Positions 13,217 to 22,000 of a stretch of DNA of 42,922 nucleotides are shown here, in pieces. Under the pieces are notes generated by a model, which saw only the letters and a program-made list of their open reading frames with translations, made no database searches and was not told where the DNA came from. The position numbers were made by a program, and so were the translations under genes. Source of the stretch: a virus; IMG/VR virus record IMGVR_UViG_3300013132_000091, positions 1 through 42,922 of that record; one strand, written 5' to 3'. The stretch's first letter is position 1. Each line of letters begins with the position of its first letter.

Positions 13217-15056
13217 GTATGTGGTCATCACAGAGCCAGGGCAGGCTGACCGTGTAGTCATCACGCAGTCCGGTCCGCTTGAGCGTGTGGTCATCACAGA
13301 ACCTGGGCATGTTGTCGTTGTAAGGGAGGTTGCACCCGATAGTGTGGTGCAGGTCATCCAGCAGGGGCCTCCGGGTCCGCGTGGTCCAGCAGGTCTGCAA
13401 GGCCCAGCCGGGCCGCAAGGTGCCACCGGCCCAGCGGGTGCTGCGGGTGCACAAGGGCCCGCAGGGCCTGCCGGTGCAGACGGTGCAGACGGTGCCGATG
13501 GCACTTCGGTGCGACTGTTGGGCTCCGTGGCCAACTTTGCCGCTTTGCCTGGGGGTGCCGCACAGAGCGACTTGTGGATAACGTCGGACACAGGGGACGG
13601 CTGGGTATCAAACGGCGCCGGTGGCTGGTCGAACGCGGGTCCCATACAAGGGCCCACGGGCCCGCAGGGCCCCGCTGGCCCCACTGGTGCCACGGGCGCC
13701 ACCGGTCCGCAAGGCGAGGCTGGGCCTGCCGGCCCAGCAGGTGCTACGGGTGCGGCTGGTCCGCAGGGTGATGTGGGACCGGCGGGTCCAACGGGCTCGA
13801 CCGGCCTCACTGGACCAGCCGGTCCGCAAGGAGATGTGGGCCCTACCGGCCCTGCCGGCCCGACCGGGGCAGCAGGCGCCACAGGCCCGGCAGGGCCGGA
13901 CGGAGCCACGGGCCCAGCCGGTCCAACCGGAGCCACGGGGTCAGATGGCCCAGCCGGAGCCACCGGTCCTGCCGGTCCTGCCGGTCCAACCGGACCCACA
14001 GGGCCAGAGGGTCCGGCCGGACCCGCGGGCGCAACGGGCGCAACGGGCGCCACCGGCCCGGTCGGCCCGCAGGGTGATCCAGGCCCAACCGGTCCCGCAG
14101 GCCCCACTGGCCCGGCCGCATCGCCAGGCGGCACCAGCGGGGCCATGCAGTTCAACGACGACGGCGCGCTGGGCGGTGCTGCCAACGTGCGCGTGGAAAG
14201 CAACAACCTGCGCCTGGTGGCCTCTGCCGACCCGGAAGCGCCAGCCGCTGGCGGGTTGCAACTGTACGCAAGTTCACACGCCGGGCGTCTACTCCCAAAG
14301 ATCATTGATCCGCTTGGCATACAGACCGTACTGCAGAGTGCTCTGCACGGAAAATCGGTGTTCATGGTTGCCACCACCAGCGGCACCACCGCACCCACGG
14401 CATGGGGCGGCTCGCTCATCACGGCGGTCACCATGTCGGTGCAGATGACCGTTGCCAGCGCCAACCCGTGGCTGGCCACATGGCGCAAGCGCTTCCAGAC
14501 CAACACCACGGCTGGCAGCCAGTCGGGCATGCGAACGGCCTACGCGCAGTGGTTCCGCGGCAACGCGGCAGGCTTCGGTGGTTTCTTCTTCCGGATGATG
14601 CATGGGCATCAGATCAACCTGAGCGGTGCACAGACGTTCAGAGGGCTGTGCGCGAGCACGGCTGCTCTTGCCGCTGCTGCGGGCTCTGTATCTGCCCTGC
14701 TCAACATGATCGGCATGGGGTACGACACGACAGACGCCAACACTGGCAACTGGTTTCTGTACCGCAATGACGGCTCGGGCACTGCCACGAAAGTTGACCT
14801 TGGCCCCGACGCTGCGCGAGCAAACACGACGCACGGATACGACATGATTATCTTTTGCCCGCCAGGGGCAGCAACAGAGATTTTCGTGCGGATCACCAAC
14901 CTCCATACAGGTGTGGTGGTGCTCGACATTAGCTACACGACCGACATTCCAGCGGTGAACACCGGCATGGCGTTCAAGGCCGAGGTGAACAACGGCGCCG
15001 TGGCCGCCGCAGCCAACCTGGAAGTGGCCAAGGTCTACATCGAATCGGACTACTGA
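13209..15056 (+). CDS. Collagen-like tail fibre protein
   Basis: 615 residues from GTG 13209. The N-terminus has three imperfect copies of VVITxxGxxxR (residues 4-38), perhaps a beta-helix-like attachment stem. Gly-X-Y collagen repeats follow at about 52-97 and 147-302, interrupted by a 45-residue non-collagen segment with [20 protein letters not shown]. The C-terminal ~310 residues (from [13 protein letters not shown]) form a globular beta-rich head. Collagen repeats in phage fibres form trimeric triple helices. GPxGPx repeats make the antisense strand open for over 1.3 kb, which is an artefact. Probable host-recognition or fibre role. Confidence 0.8.
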   Translation: MPEYVVITEPGQADRVVITQSGPLERVVITEPGHVVVVREVAPDSVVQVIQQGPPGPRGPAGLQGPAGPQGATGPAGAAGAQGPAGPAGADGADGADGTSVRLLGSVANFAALPGGAAQSDLWITSDTGDGWVSNGAGGWSNAGPIQGPTGPQGPAGPTGATGATGPQGEAGPAGPAGATGAAGPQGDVGPAGPTGSTGLTGPAGPQGDVGPTGPAGPTGAAGATGPAGPDGATGPAGPTGATGSDGPAGATGPAGPAGPTGPTGPEGPAGPAGATGATGATGPVGPQGDPGPTGPAGPTGPAASPGGTSGAMQFNDDGALGGAANVRVESNNLRLVASADPEAPAAGGLQLYASSHAGRLLPKIIDPLGIQTVLQSALHGKSVFMVATTSGTTAPTAWGGSLITAVTMSVQMTVASANPWLATWRKRFQTNTTAGSQSGMRTAYAQWFRGNAAGFGGFFFRMMHGHQINLSGAQTFRGLCASTAALAAAAGSVSALLNMIGMGYDTTDANTGNWFLYRNDGSGTATKVDLGPDAARANTTHGYDMIIFCPPGAATEIFVRITNLHTGVVVLDISYTTDIPAVNTGMAFKAEVNNGAVAAAANLEVAKVYIESDY

Positions 15057-15058
15057 TC

Positions 15059-15496
15059 ATGAAGATCGCCATGTACAAAGGGCCGCCCACTGGGTTCTGG
15101 CACAAGGTCGGGCACGAGGCCACATGCCTGTGGACGTTCTCGGAGTACAGCCACTGCGAACTCGTTTTCGGGGACGCTGACCGCTCCGGGCGCCACCTGT
15201 GCGCAAGCTCCAGCGCACGCGATGGTGGCGTGCGGTTCAAGCGCATCGATCTGAGCACCGGCCGCTGGGACTTGTACCCGATCAAGGGCGATGAGGCTGC
15301 GGCCTATCAGTGGTTCGTCCAGCACCAGGGCAAGCAATACGACTGCCTGGGCCTTGCGTGGTTCGTGCTGCCCATCGAGCAATTCAACGACCCCGACCGC
15401 TACGTGTGCAGCGAGGCCATCGCAGCAGCGCTGGGCTACGCGCGTCCGCACAAATTCCACCCGCAGCGCGTGCTTGATCGCGCCATGAAAGCCTGA
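15059..15496 (+). CDS. Permuted papain-fold (NlpC/P60, YiiX-like) enzyme
   Basis: 145 residues. SHCELVF places a candidate catalytic His at H32; YDCLGL (94-99) and YVCSEAI give the candidate nucleophile C117. This His-before-Cys order is that of circularly permuted NlpC/P60-like enzymes (YiiX/LRAT type), amidases or peptidases acting on peptide or lipid amides. It lies two bases after the fibre gene and before the lysis cassette. Thus it may be a virion-associated cell-wall enzyme or a lysis accessory. No signal peptide. Confidence 0.65.
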   Translation: MKIAMYKGPPTGFWHKVGHEATCLWTFSEYSHCELVFGDADRSGRHLCASSSARDGGVRFKRIDLSTGRWDLYPIKGDEAAAYQWFVQHQGKQYDCLGLAWFVLPIEQFNDPDRYVCSEAIAAALGYARPHKFHPQRVLDRAMKA

Positions 15497-15499
15497 CCG

Positions 15500-15838
15500 A
15501 TGAACTTCGACCCTGAACAACTCGGAAAAGCAGCGGAGGGCGCCGCGAAGTCGCCATTCGTGGCGGGCCTCTTCGGTGCGCTTGTCACCGCCATGCGAGG
15601 CATGCCGGGCTCCACCTGGCGCGAGAAAGCTGCGCACACAGCCAGCGGCGCATTCATGGCGGGGTTCGTCGGCCCAGGCGCTGCCGAATGGTTCGGGTTG
15701 TCGGGCGAGAGCCTGATGAGCGCCGGCGCCTTCTTGTTGGGAATGTTCGGCCTTAACGCATCGGCCGCGGTGTGGGACTACTTCAAGCACGCCAAGCTGA
15801 CCGACTGGCTGCCAAGCATCAAGAAAGGCGGTGAATGA
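15500..15838 (+). CDS. Holin-like membrane protein
   Basis: 112 residues with hydrophobic stretches near 20-33 (FVAGLFGALVTAM), 48-68 (ASGAFMAGFVGPGAAEWFGL) and 72-92 (LMSAGAFLLGMFGLNASAAV), and a basic C-terminal tail (SIKKGGE). Size, Gly/Ala-rich membrane segments and place directly upstream of another small membrane protein and an endolysin fit a holin that permeabilises the inner membrane at lysis. It overlaps the next gene by four bases. Confidence 0.65.
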   Translation: MNFDPEQLGKAAEGAAKSPFVAGLFGALVTAMRGMPGSTWREKAAHTASGAFMAGFVGPGAAEWFGLSGESLMSAGAFLLGMFGLNASAAVWDYFKHAKLTDWLPSIKKGGE

Positions 15839-16242
15839 TGGACCCGTGGCACATCGCATCGGGGGGCGCCTGCATTGTGGCGGCCGTCGTCCTGTCCATC
15901 ATCGTGCTGCATCCGGGCATCCGCGAGGGCGCCATGGTGAAAGTCGGCCTGGTGTCCATGATCCTGAGCTTGTGGGCAACGGCTGCCCTCACGTTCAGCG
16001 GGTCTACCGACTGGCCGGGCTACTGGCGCGCGGCCTTCACGCTCCGCGCTGGGCTGGCGCTGACGTGCATCGGCATCATCTGGAAGGCGCACAGCCTTGG
16101 GTGTGCATCGCGCAGGGCGAAAGACCAAGCCGAGGCCCACAAGCGCGCAACAAACCGTTGGCTGTACGTCATCACCGAGCCGGCGCGCGACATGGCGAAC
16201 CTGTTCCGCGATGAGCGCGACTACGAAAAGGACCGGACATGA
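15835..16242 (+). CDS. Second small membrane protein of the lysis cassette
   Basis: 135 residues with three likely membrane helices: about 8-27 (ASGGACIVAAVVLSIIVLH), 37-55 (VGLVSMILSLWATAALTF) and 68-87. A charged cytoplasmic tail follows (RRAKDQAEAHKRATNRWLYV, ending DERDYEKDRT). In phage cassettes, two adjacent small membrane proteins before the endolysin usually act as holin and antiholin. Which is which cannot be told. It is coupled by ATGA to both neighbours. Confidence 0.6.
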   Translation: MMDPWHIASGGACIVAAVVLSIIVLHPGIREGAMVKVGLVSMILSLWATAALTFSGSTDWPGYWRAAFTLRAGLALTCIGIIWKAHSLGCASRRAKDQAEAHKRATNRWLYVITEPARDMANLFRDERDYEKDRT

Positions 16243-16883
16243 TCCCGCTGACCGTCGAACAGATCGTCAAGGCCAGCGGCGCCCGCGCGGCCGAGGCTGA
16301 GAAGTTCCTGCCGTTTCTGCAAGGGACGATGAAGGCATACGACATCACCAGTCCACAGCGCATCGCTGGCTTTCTTTCGCAGATCGGGCACGAGTCGGCC
16401 GGCTTCACGAGCCTGACCGAGAACCTGAACTACAGCGTCGAAGCGCTGCTTTCTCTGTTCGGTCGGCACCGCATCAGCGAGGCCGACGCAAAGCGCTACG
16501 GCCGCGCGCCCGGGCAAAAGGCAGACCAGCAGGCCATTGCCAACACGGTGTACGGCGGCGAGTGGGGTCGCAAGAACCTGGGAAACACGCAGCCCGGCGA
16601 CGGATGGCGGTTCCGCGGCCGAGGACTCAAGCAGCTCACCGGCCGCGACAACTACAAGCGCTGTGGCGATGCCATCGGGGAAAACTTCATCGACTACCCC
16701 GACCGCCTTCTGGAGCCGGTCAACGCCGCGCTGTCGGCCGGTTGGTTTTGGTCGGTCAACAAGTTGAACGCAGCCGCCGACCGTGGCGACGTGCGCGCCA
16801 TGACCAAGATCATCAACGGCGGTTTCAACGGGTTGGACAAACGTACGGCGCTGTACGACCAAGGTGTGGAGGTGTTCGCATGA
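16239..16883 (+). CDS. Endolysin, GH19 chitinase-like
   Basis: 214 residues without a signal peptide, so it depends on the holin. FLSQIGHESAGFTSLTENLN (about 46-65) holds the GH19 catalytic Glu. Further GH19-type motifs are VYGGEWGRKNLGNTQPGDGW, then RFRGRGLKQLTGRDNY (about 107-142), and SAGWFWSVNKLN. Phage GH19 enzymes cleave the glycan backbone of peptidoglycan. Length covers the complete domain. Coupled to the Rz gene by ATGA. Confidence 0.85.
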   Translation: MIPLTVEQIVKASGARAAEAEKFLPFLQGTMKAYDITSPQRIAGFLSQIGHESAGFTSLTENLNYSVEALLSLFGRHRISEADAKRYGRAPGQKADQQAIANTVYGGEWGRKNLGNTQPGDGWRFRGRGLKQLTGRDNYKRCGDAIGENFIDYPDRLLEPVNAALSAGWFWSVNKLNAAADRGDVRAMTKIINGGFNGLDKRTALYDQGVEVFA

Positions 16884-17431
16884 TCCGCTTTCTGACCGGG
16901 TTGAGCCGTGGCAAACTGGCCGTTGGCGTCCTTGGCGCCCTGCTGGTGGGTTCGATCCTGACCAACTGCGCCACCAACAACCGACTGCAGGCCGAGCGCC
17001 TGGCGCACCAGACCACCCAAGCCCAGCACGCCCAGCTGGCGGCCGCGGCCGAGCAGCTACGCGCACAGACCGAGCAATCCCGCCGCAAGGCAGAACAGGA
17101 GCTGGTAAATGCCCAGGAAACCCACGCCCAAGAAGTCGCCGCCCTTCATCTCCGCCTCAACCATGCTGTTGCTGCTGGCCGTGTGGCTTCTCAGCGGCTG
17201 CAAGACGCCGCCCAAGCCGCTGCCGAGCGAGCCCGTGCGCAGTGTGCAGATTCCACCGCTGCCGAAGTACGCACGGCAACCGGAGACGCCCTCGATGTGT
17301 TGGCCGACGTGCTTGGACGCATTGACCAGCGAGCGCAAGAACTGGCAGACATCGCTGACCAGCGATACCTTGCCGGCCGCGCCTGCGAGCGAGAGTATGA
17401 AAGCGCCCGCAAAGCCCTGACGGAGAACTGA
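16880..17431 (+). CDS. Rz: Spanin inner-membrane subunit (Rz-like)
   Basis: 183 residues from ATG 16880, overlapping the endolysin stop. A single N-terminal membrane helix (KLAVGVLGALLVGSILTNC, 12-30) is followed by a long periplasmic coiled coil rich in Ala, Gln and Glu (AEQLRAQTEQSRRKAEQELV). This is i-spanin architecture: one inner-membrane anchor and a helical periplasmic domain that reaches the outer-membrane partner. Order after the endolysin and the nested lipoprotein Rz1 confirm it. Confidence 0.8.
   Translation: MIRFLTGLSRGKLAVGVLGALLVGSILTNCATNNRLQAERLAHQTTQAQHAQLAAAAEQLRAQTEQSRRKAEQELVNAQETHAQEVAALHLRLNHAVAAGRVASQRLQDAAQAAAERARAQCADSTAAEVRTATGDALDVLADVLGRIDQRAQELADIADQRYLAGRACEREYESARKALTEN
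17109..17420 (+). CDS. Rz1: Spanin outer-membrane lipoprotein (Rz1-like), nested in Rz
   Basis: 103 residues in the +1 frame of Rz, entirely inside it. ATG 17109 has AGGAG seven bases upstream. A basic N-terminus (PRKPTPKK), a hydrophobic run (MLLLLAVWLL) and lipobox LLSGC (Cys31) give a type II signal peptide. The mature part is Pro-rich (KTPPKPLPSEPVRSVQIPPL), the hallmark of o-spanins. Rz and Rz1 together fuse inner and outer membranes in the last lysis step, which implies a Gram-negative host. The C-terminal part is longer than in most Rz1 proteins. Confidence 0.8.
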   Translation: MPRKPTPKKSPPFISASTMLLLLAVWLLSGCKTPPKPLPSEPVRSVQIPPLPKYARQPETPSMCWPTCLDALTSERKNWQTSLTSDTLPAAPASESMKAPAKP

Positions 17432-19048
17432 ATGGCAATCATCCGCTGGGCCGGCTTCGCTGGCGAGAACAGGGCGCTACACCCCAAGTTGTTGCCTGAC
17501 GCGGTTGGCGTGAGAAGCCTCAACGCCAAACCCGGACGCGGCGACCTGCGACCCTGGCGCAACCCGCTGCCGGTGGCGACGGTCCCAGCCGGCCGCAAGA
17601 CCATCTACCGCATGGGCCGCGACGCAGCCAGCGACTCGGACTACTGGCTGTCGTGGACCGGCATCGTTCACGCCATCCGCGGCTTTTCCAGCGACGACAC
17701 GACCGAGCAGACGTTCTACACCGGGGACGGCACGCCCAAGGTGACGAACAACGTCATCGGGCTGGCATCGGCGCCATACCCGACCACCGCGCGCCCCATG
17801 GGCATCCCGGCGCCGGCCACCCCGCTGATCGCAACCAAGGACGCTGGCGCCTGGACGGGCGACGTGGTGACGTTCTTCTACACCTACACCTACGTGTCGG
17901 ATTGGGGATGGGAGAGTGCGCCGGCCCCGGTGAGCCTGCAGCACGACCGCGAGAGCGATGCCACCACGACACTGAGCGCCTTCGCCGCGGCGCCGGCCGG
18001 GAACTACGGGATTGACCGCATCCGCATCTACCGGACCCAGACCGGCGCGACGGGAGCGACCGAGTTCTTCTTTCTGCGCGAGATCGCCATTGGCGTGAGC
18101 AGCACGCAGGACGACAACCGGACGCTTGGCGAGGTGCTGACGACAACCCCATGGCTCCCGGCCCCGAACGATCTGCACCACCTGACCGCGCTCTGGAACG
18201 GCATGGCGGCCGGCATCAGCGAGGGCGGGGTGCGCTTCTGCGAGCCATACGCCGCCTATGCCTGGCCGATCCAGTACGAGATCCTGCCGCCCGACTCGAA
18301 ACCGGTGGCTCTGGGCGTGGCCGGGCAGAACCTGCTGGTGCTGACAAACGGCCGCCCGCTGCTGGTGGCCGGCACGAGCCCGGACAGCATGGACCAGATG
18401 CCGCTGGAGTTCTCGCAGGCTTGCGTGTCGGCCGCATCGGTGGCCTCGATGGGGGCGGGTGTTGCCTGGGCATCAGGCGACGGCCTGTGCTGGTGGGGTC
18501 CGGGCACCGGTCCGCGCATCCTGACGGCCGGCATCATGACCCGCGACGACTGGCAGGCGATCAAGCCCGACACCATCGTGGGCCAGATGTACGAGGGCCT
18601 GTACCTGGGCAGCTACGACGACGGCACGGGCCGCAAGGCGTTTCTGATTGACCCCAGCAACCCGACCGGCCTGTACTTCCTCGATGCCGGGTATGAGGCT
18701 ATGCACTTTGACGAGCTGCAGGACCAGCTTTACATCCTGGCGGGCACGAGCGTGCAGCGCTGGGATGCTGGCACCACGTCCATGACCGTGCGGGCGCGCA
18801 GCAAGGAGTTCCGCGCACCAGCCCCGATGAACTTCGGCGCGGCCGAGGTGGTGGCCGATGCCTACCCGGTGACGTTCCGCGTGTTCGCCGATGGCGGGCT
18901 CAAGCACACCCAGACCGTGACCAGCCGCAACCCTTTCCACCTGCCGGCCGGCTTCATGGCGCTGGACTGGCAATTTGAAGTCGAAACCACGGGCGCGGTG
19001 CAGGGCTGCGCAGTGGCATCCAGCATGCGAGAGCTTGCCCAGACATGA
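17432..19048 (+). CDS. Probable tail protein, beta-rich
   Basis: 538 residues, starting directly after the Rz stop and overlapping the fibre gene by four bases. Many short beta segments and repeating G/D turns (VLTNGRPLLVAGTSPDSMDQ, then MYEGLYLGSYDDGTGRKAFL, then QLYILAGTSVQRWDAG) suggest a propeller-like fold. N-terminal KTIYRMGRDAASDSDYWLSW and a central FFYTYTYVSDWGWESAPAPV are typical of podoviral tail proteins next to the long fibre. It probably forms part of the tail nozzle or fibre hub; I cannot name a family. Confidence 0.6.
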   Translation: MAIIRWAGFAGENRALHPKLLPDAVGVRSLNAKPGRGDLRPWRNPLPVATVPAGRKTIYRMGRDAASDSDYWLSWTGIVHAIRGFSSDDTTEQTFYTGDGTPKVTNNVIGLASAPYPTTARPMGIPAPATPLIATKDAGAWTGDVVTFFYTYTYVSDWGWESAPAPVSLQHDRESDATTTLSAFAAAPAGNYGIDRIRIYRTQTGATGATEFFFLREIAIGVSSTQDDNRTLGEVLTTTPWLPAPNDLHHLTALWNGMAAGISEGGVRFCEPYAAYAWPIQYEILPPDSKPVALGVAGQNLLVLTNGRPLLVAGTSPDSMDQMPLEFSQACVSAASVASMGAGVAWASGDGLCWWGPGTGPRILTAGIMTRDDWQAIKPDTIVGQMYEGLYLGSYDDGTGRKAFLIDPSNPTGLYFLDAGYEAMHFDELQDQLYILAGTSVQRWDAGTTSMTVRARSKEFRAPAPMNFGAAEVVADAYPVTFRVFADGGLKHTQTVTSRNPFHLPAGFMALDWQFEVETTGAVQGCAVASSMRELAQT

Positions 19049-22000
19049 CAAACCGCAAAGACCTCCCGAGCCCGAGCAGTCCGAATTTCCTGGCGCGCGT
19101 GCGCGAAGAGCTGCATGCGCTGCTGGGCAAGACGGGCTCAGACCGTGACCGCGCCCTGACGCTGCGCGATGCGCTGGAGACGGGCGTGCTGGTGCCCGGC
19201 CCAGGCGGGTCGCTGGTGCCCGGTGTCGGCACGGGTGGCGGTGGGACAGTTGAGCCCTACGAGCCCGACCTGACGCCGCCGCCCCAGCCCGGCGCCTTCA
19301 CGGCCACCCCGGCGATCTCGCACATCCTGATCTCGCAGGCGGCCCCGTTCTACACCCAAGGCCGCGGCCACGGGCGCACGCGGGTCTATGGCGCGCAGTG
19401 GGTCAGTGGGCCGCTGCCGGTGTTTGCTGACGCGGTGGAGGTTGGGCGCTTCGCTGGTACGGTCTGGGGCATGCCGAGCAACCCGGCGACCACCTGGCAC
19501 CTGTGGATCAAGTGGGAAAGCCAAGACGGCGCCCCGAGCGCCACGCCATCGGGCGGCACCAACGGGGTAGCGGTCACGACCGGGCAGGACGTGGCGCTGC
19601 TGCTGGACGCTCTGGCCGGGCAGATCAGCGCCAGCGAACTGGCGTCGAGCTTGGCAACACCCATCGGGCAGATTCCCGGCCTCGTGTCCGGGCTGGCACA
19701 AGAAGCGATTGACCGCGCGCAAGGTGACGCCGCCGAGGCCGCCGCACGCGCCGCCGCACTGGCGCAGGAGGCGGCAGACCGGGCTGCAGCCATCAGTTCA
19801 TCGGCCAGCGCGCAAGCGGCCAGCCTGGCGGCCGAGGTGGACAACCGCGTGGCGGCCATCAGCGCCGTGGATTCTGCGATCCGAGCAGACCTGGCAACAG
19901 CCGACGCTGCTGTGGTGTCTTCGCTCACAAGCGCGTTCACCGACGCCGACGCCGCGACCCTGGCCAGCGCCAACAGCTACACGTTCTCCAAGTCCGAGAT
20001 CAACACCGCGATCTCGGCCATGGGCACCCAGCTCACGACGAATTTCACGGCGGCCGACGCCGCGACCTTGGCAACGGCCCAGAACTTCACCTACAGCCGC
20101 TCGGCCATCGACGCGGCCGACGCGGCAACCCTGAGCACGCTGCGCAGCGAGTTCGCTGCAGCGGACACGACGACGCTGGCGAGCGCCCAGGACTTCACCT
20201 ATTCGCGCGCCACCATCGACAGCGCCATTTCCAGCAGCGCCAGCACGCTGCGCGCCCAGATCACGGGCGGCAGCACGGCGACGGACCTGAACCTGCTGAC
20301 ATCCGGCCTGCTGTACCAGATGCGCGAGACGAGCGCCGCGCAGGATGCTGCCCTGTCTCAGCAGATCACGCTGCTGTCAGCCGGTGCTGGCGAGCAGTTC
20401 GACTGCAGCAACATCTGGTACTTCGATTCCAGCGTGGAAGGATGGACGGCCAACATCACCACCAGCACCACGGTGTCGGCTGTCAGCGGCTGGCTGCGCA
20501 TGGCTGCGAGCACGGGCACGCAGTCGGGCCGGATGTTCCAGTCGCCGGCCGCGCTGGGCATTGACGGCGCCAAGTACCCGCAAGTGCGTCTGCGTGTGCG
20601 CAAGGTCGGCAGCCCGACATGGGTGGGCCGCCTGTACTTCATCACCACGGCCAACAGCACCTGGGACACCACAAAGTCGGTTGTTGTCACGGAACCGACC
20701 TACAACGCCAACGGCATCGGCCTGCTGACGTTCAACATGCCGGCCGGATGGATGGGCGCCACGATTGCGCAAGTGCGGTTCGAGGCATCGACCAGCATCA
20801 CCACGTCAGCCTATTTCGAGCTGGACTGGGTGGCGGTCGGCCGCCCGAGTCCTGGGGCATCGAGCGCACAGCTACAGGCCCTGCAGTCGGCCATGATGGC
20901 GGGCGACGACGCCAACGCCCAGAACATCATCACGCTGAATGCCGCTCTGACGGGCAAGGCTGACGCGAGCGCTCTCAATGCGCTGGAAACCCGTGTCACG
21001 TCGGCCGAAGGGGTGAACACCTCGCAGGGGTCTTCGATCACGTCACTGCAGAACAGCGTGACGACGATCAACAACACCCTGACGAACAAAGCCGACGCCA
21101 GCGCGTTGAACAGCCTGACCACTCGCGTCACCACGGCCGAGAACAACATCACCAGCCAGGGCGGGAGCATCACCACCCTGAACAACTCGCTGACGACCAC
21201 AAACACGAACGTGACGGCGGCGCAGACGGCGGCGAACAACGCGGCAACCCTGGCCGGCAGCAAGGGCAAGGTCATTGTGCAGAGCGCGGCGCCTGATGTG
21301 GCTGACCGGCTGGCGCAGAACCTGTGGATCGACACCACGGGGGGCGCCAACACCCCCAAGCGCTGGAATGGATCGGCCTGGGTGGCTGTGACCGACAAGG
21401 TGGCCACCGATGCCGCCGCAGCAGCAGCAGCAGCGCAGGCCACGGCGAACACCAAGGCCGACGCCAGCGCCCTGAACGCGCTCACAACGCGCGTCACCAC
21501 GGCGGAAAACACGATCACCAGCCAAGGCTCAAGCATCACGAGCCTGAACAATGCGCTGACCACGACCAACAACACGGTCGCCACCAAAGCCGACGCATCG
21601 GCCCTGAGTGCGCTGGACACCCGCGTGACAAGCGCAGAAGGCGTGAACACTTCACAGGGCACGGCCATCACCAGCCTGCAAAACAGCGTCACCACGCTGA
21701 ACAACACGGTCGCCACCAAGGCGGACACGTCCGCACTCACGGCACTGTCGAACACCGTCACCACGCAGGGCAACACCCTGACGGCCACGGCGAACCAGGC
21801 CAATGTGCTGCAGGCCCGGCTGTCGAACATCAGGGACATCTTCAGCGAGACATGGGACGGCTCGGACCCCCTGAGCCGCTGGCAGAGCTACGACGGCGCT
21901 GGCGAGCAGGTCATCGTCTCGGTGACGGATGGTGTTGGCGGCAAGGCGCTACAGGTGGGCAACAACGCCGGCAACGACATGCGCTGGCTGGTCCACCGCG

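Noticed and set aside
13145-14530. Antisense 461-codon frame rich in Gly-Pro-Ala
   Set aside because: It is the reverse complement of collagen GPxGPx codons, which happens to read as another GPxGPx series.
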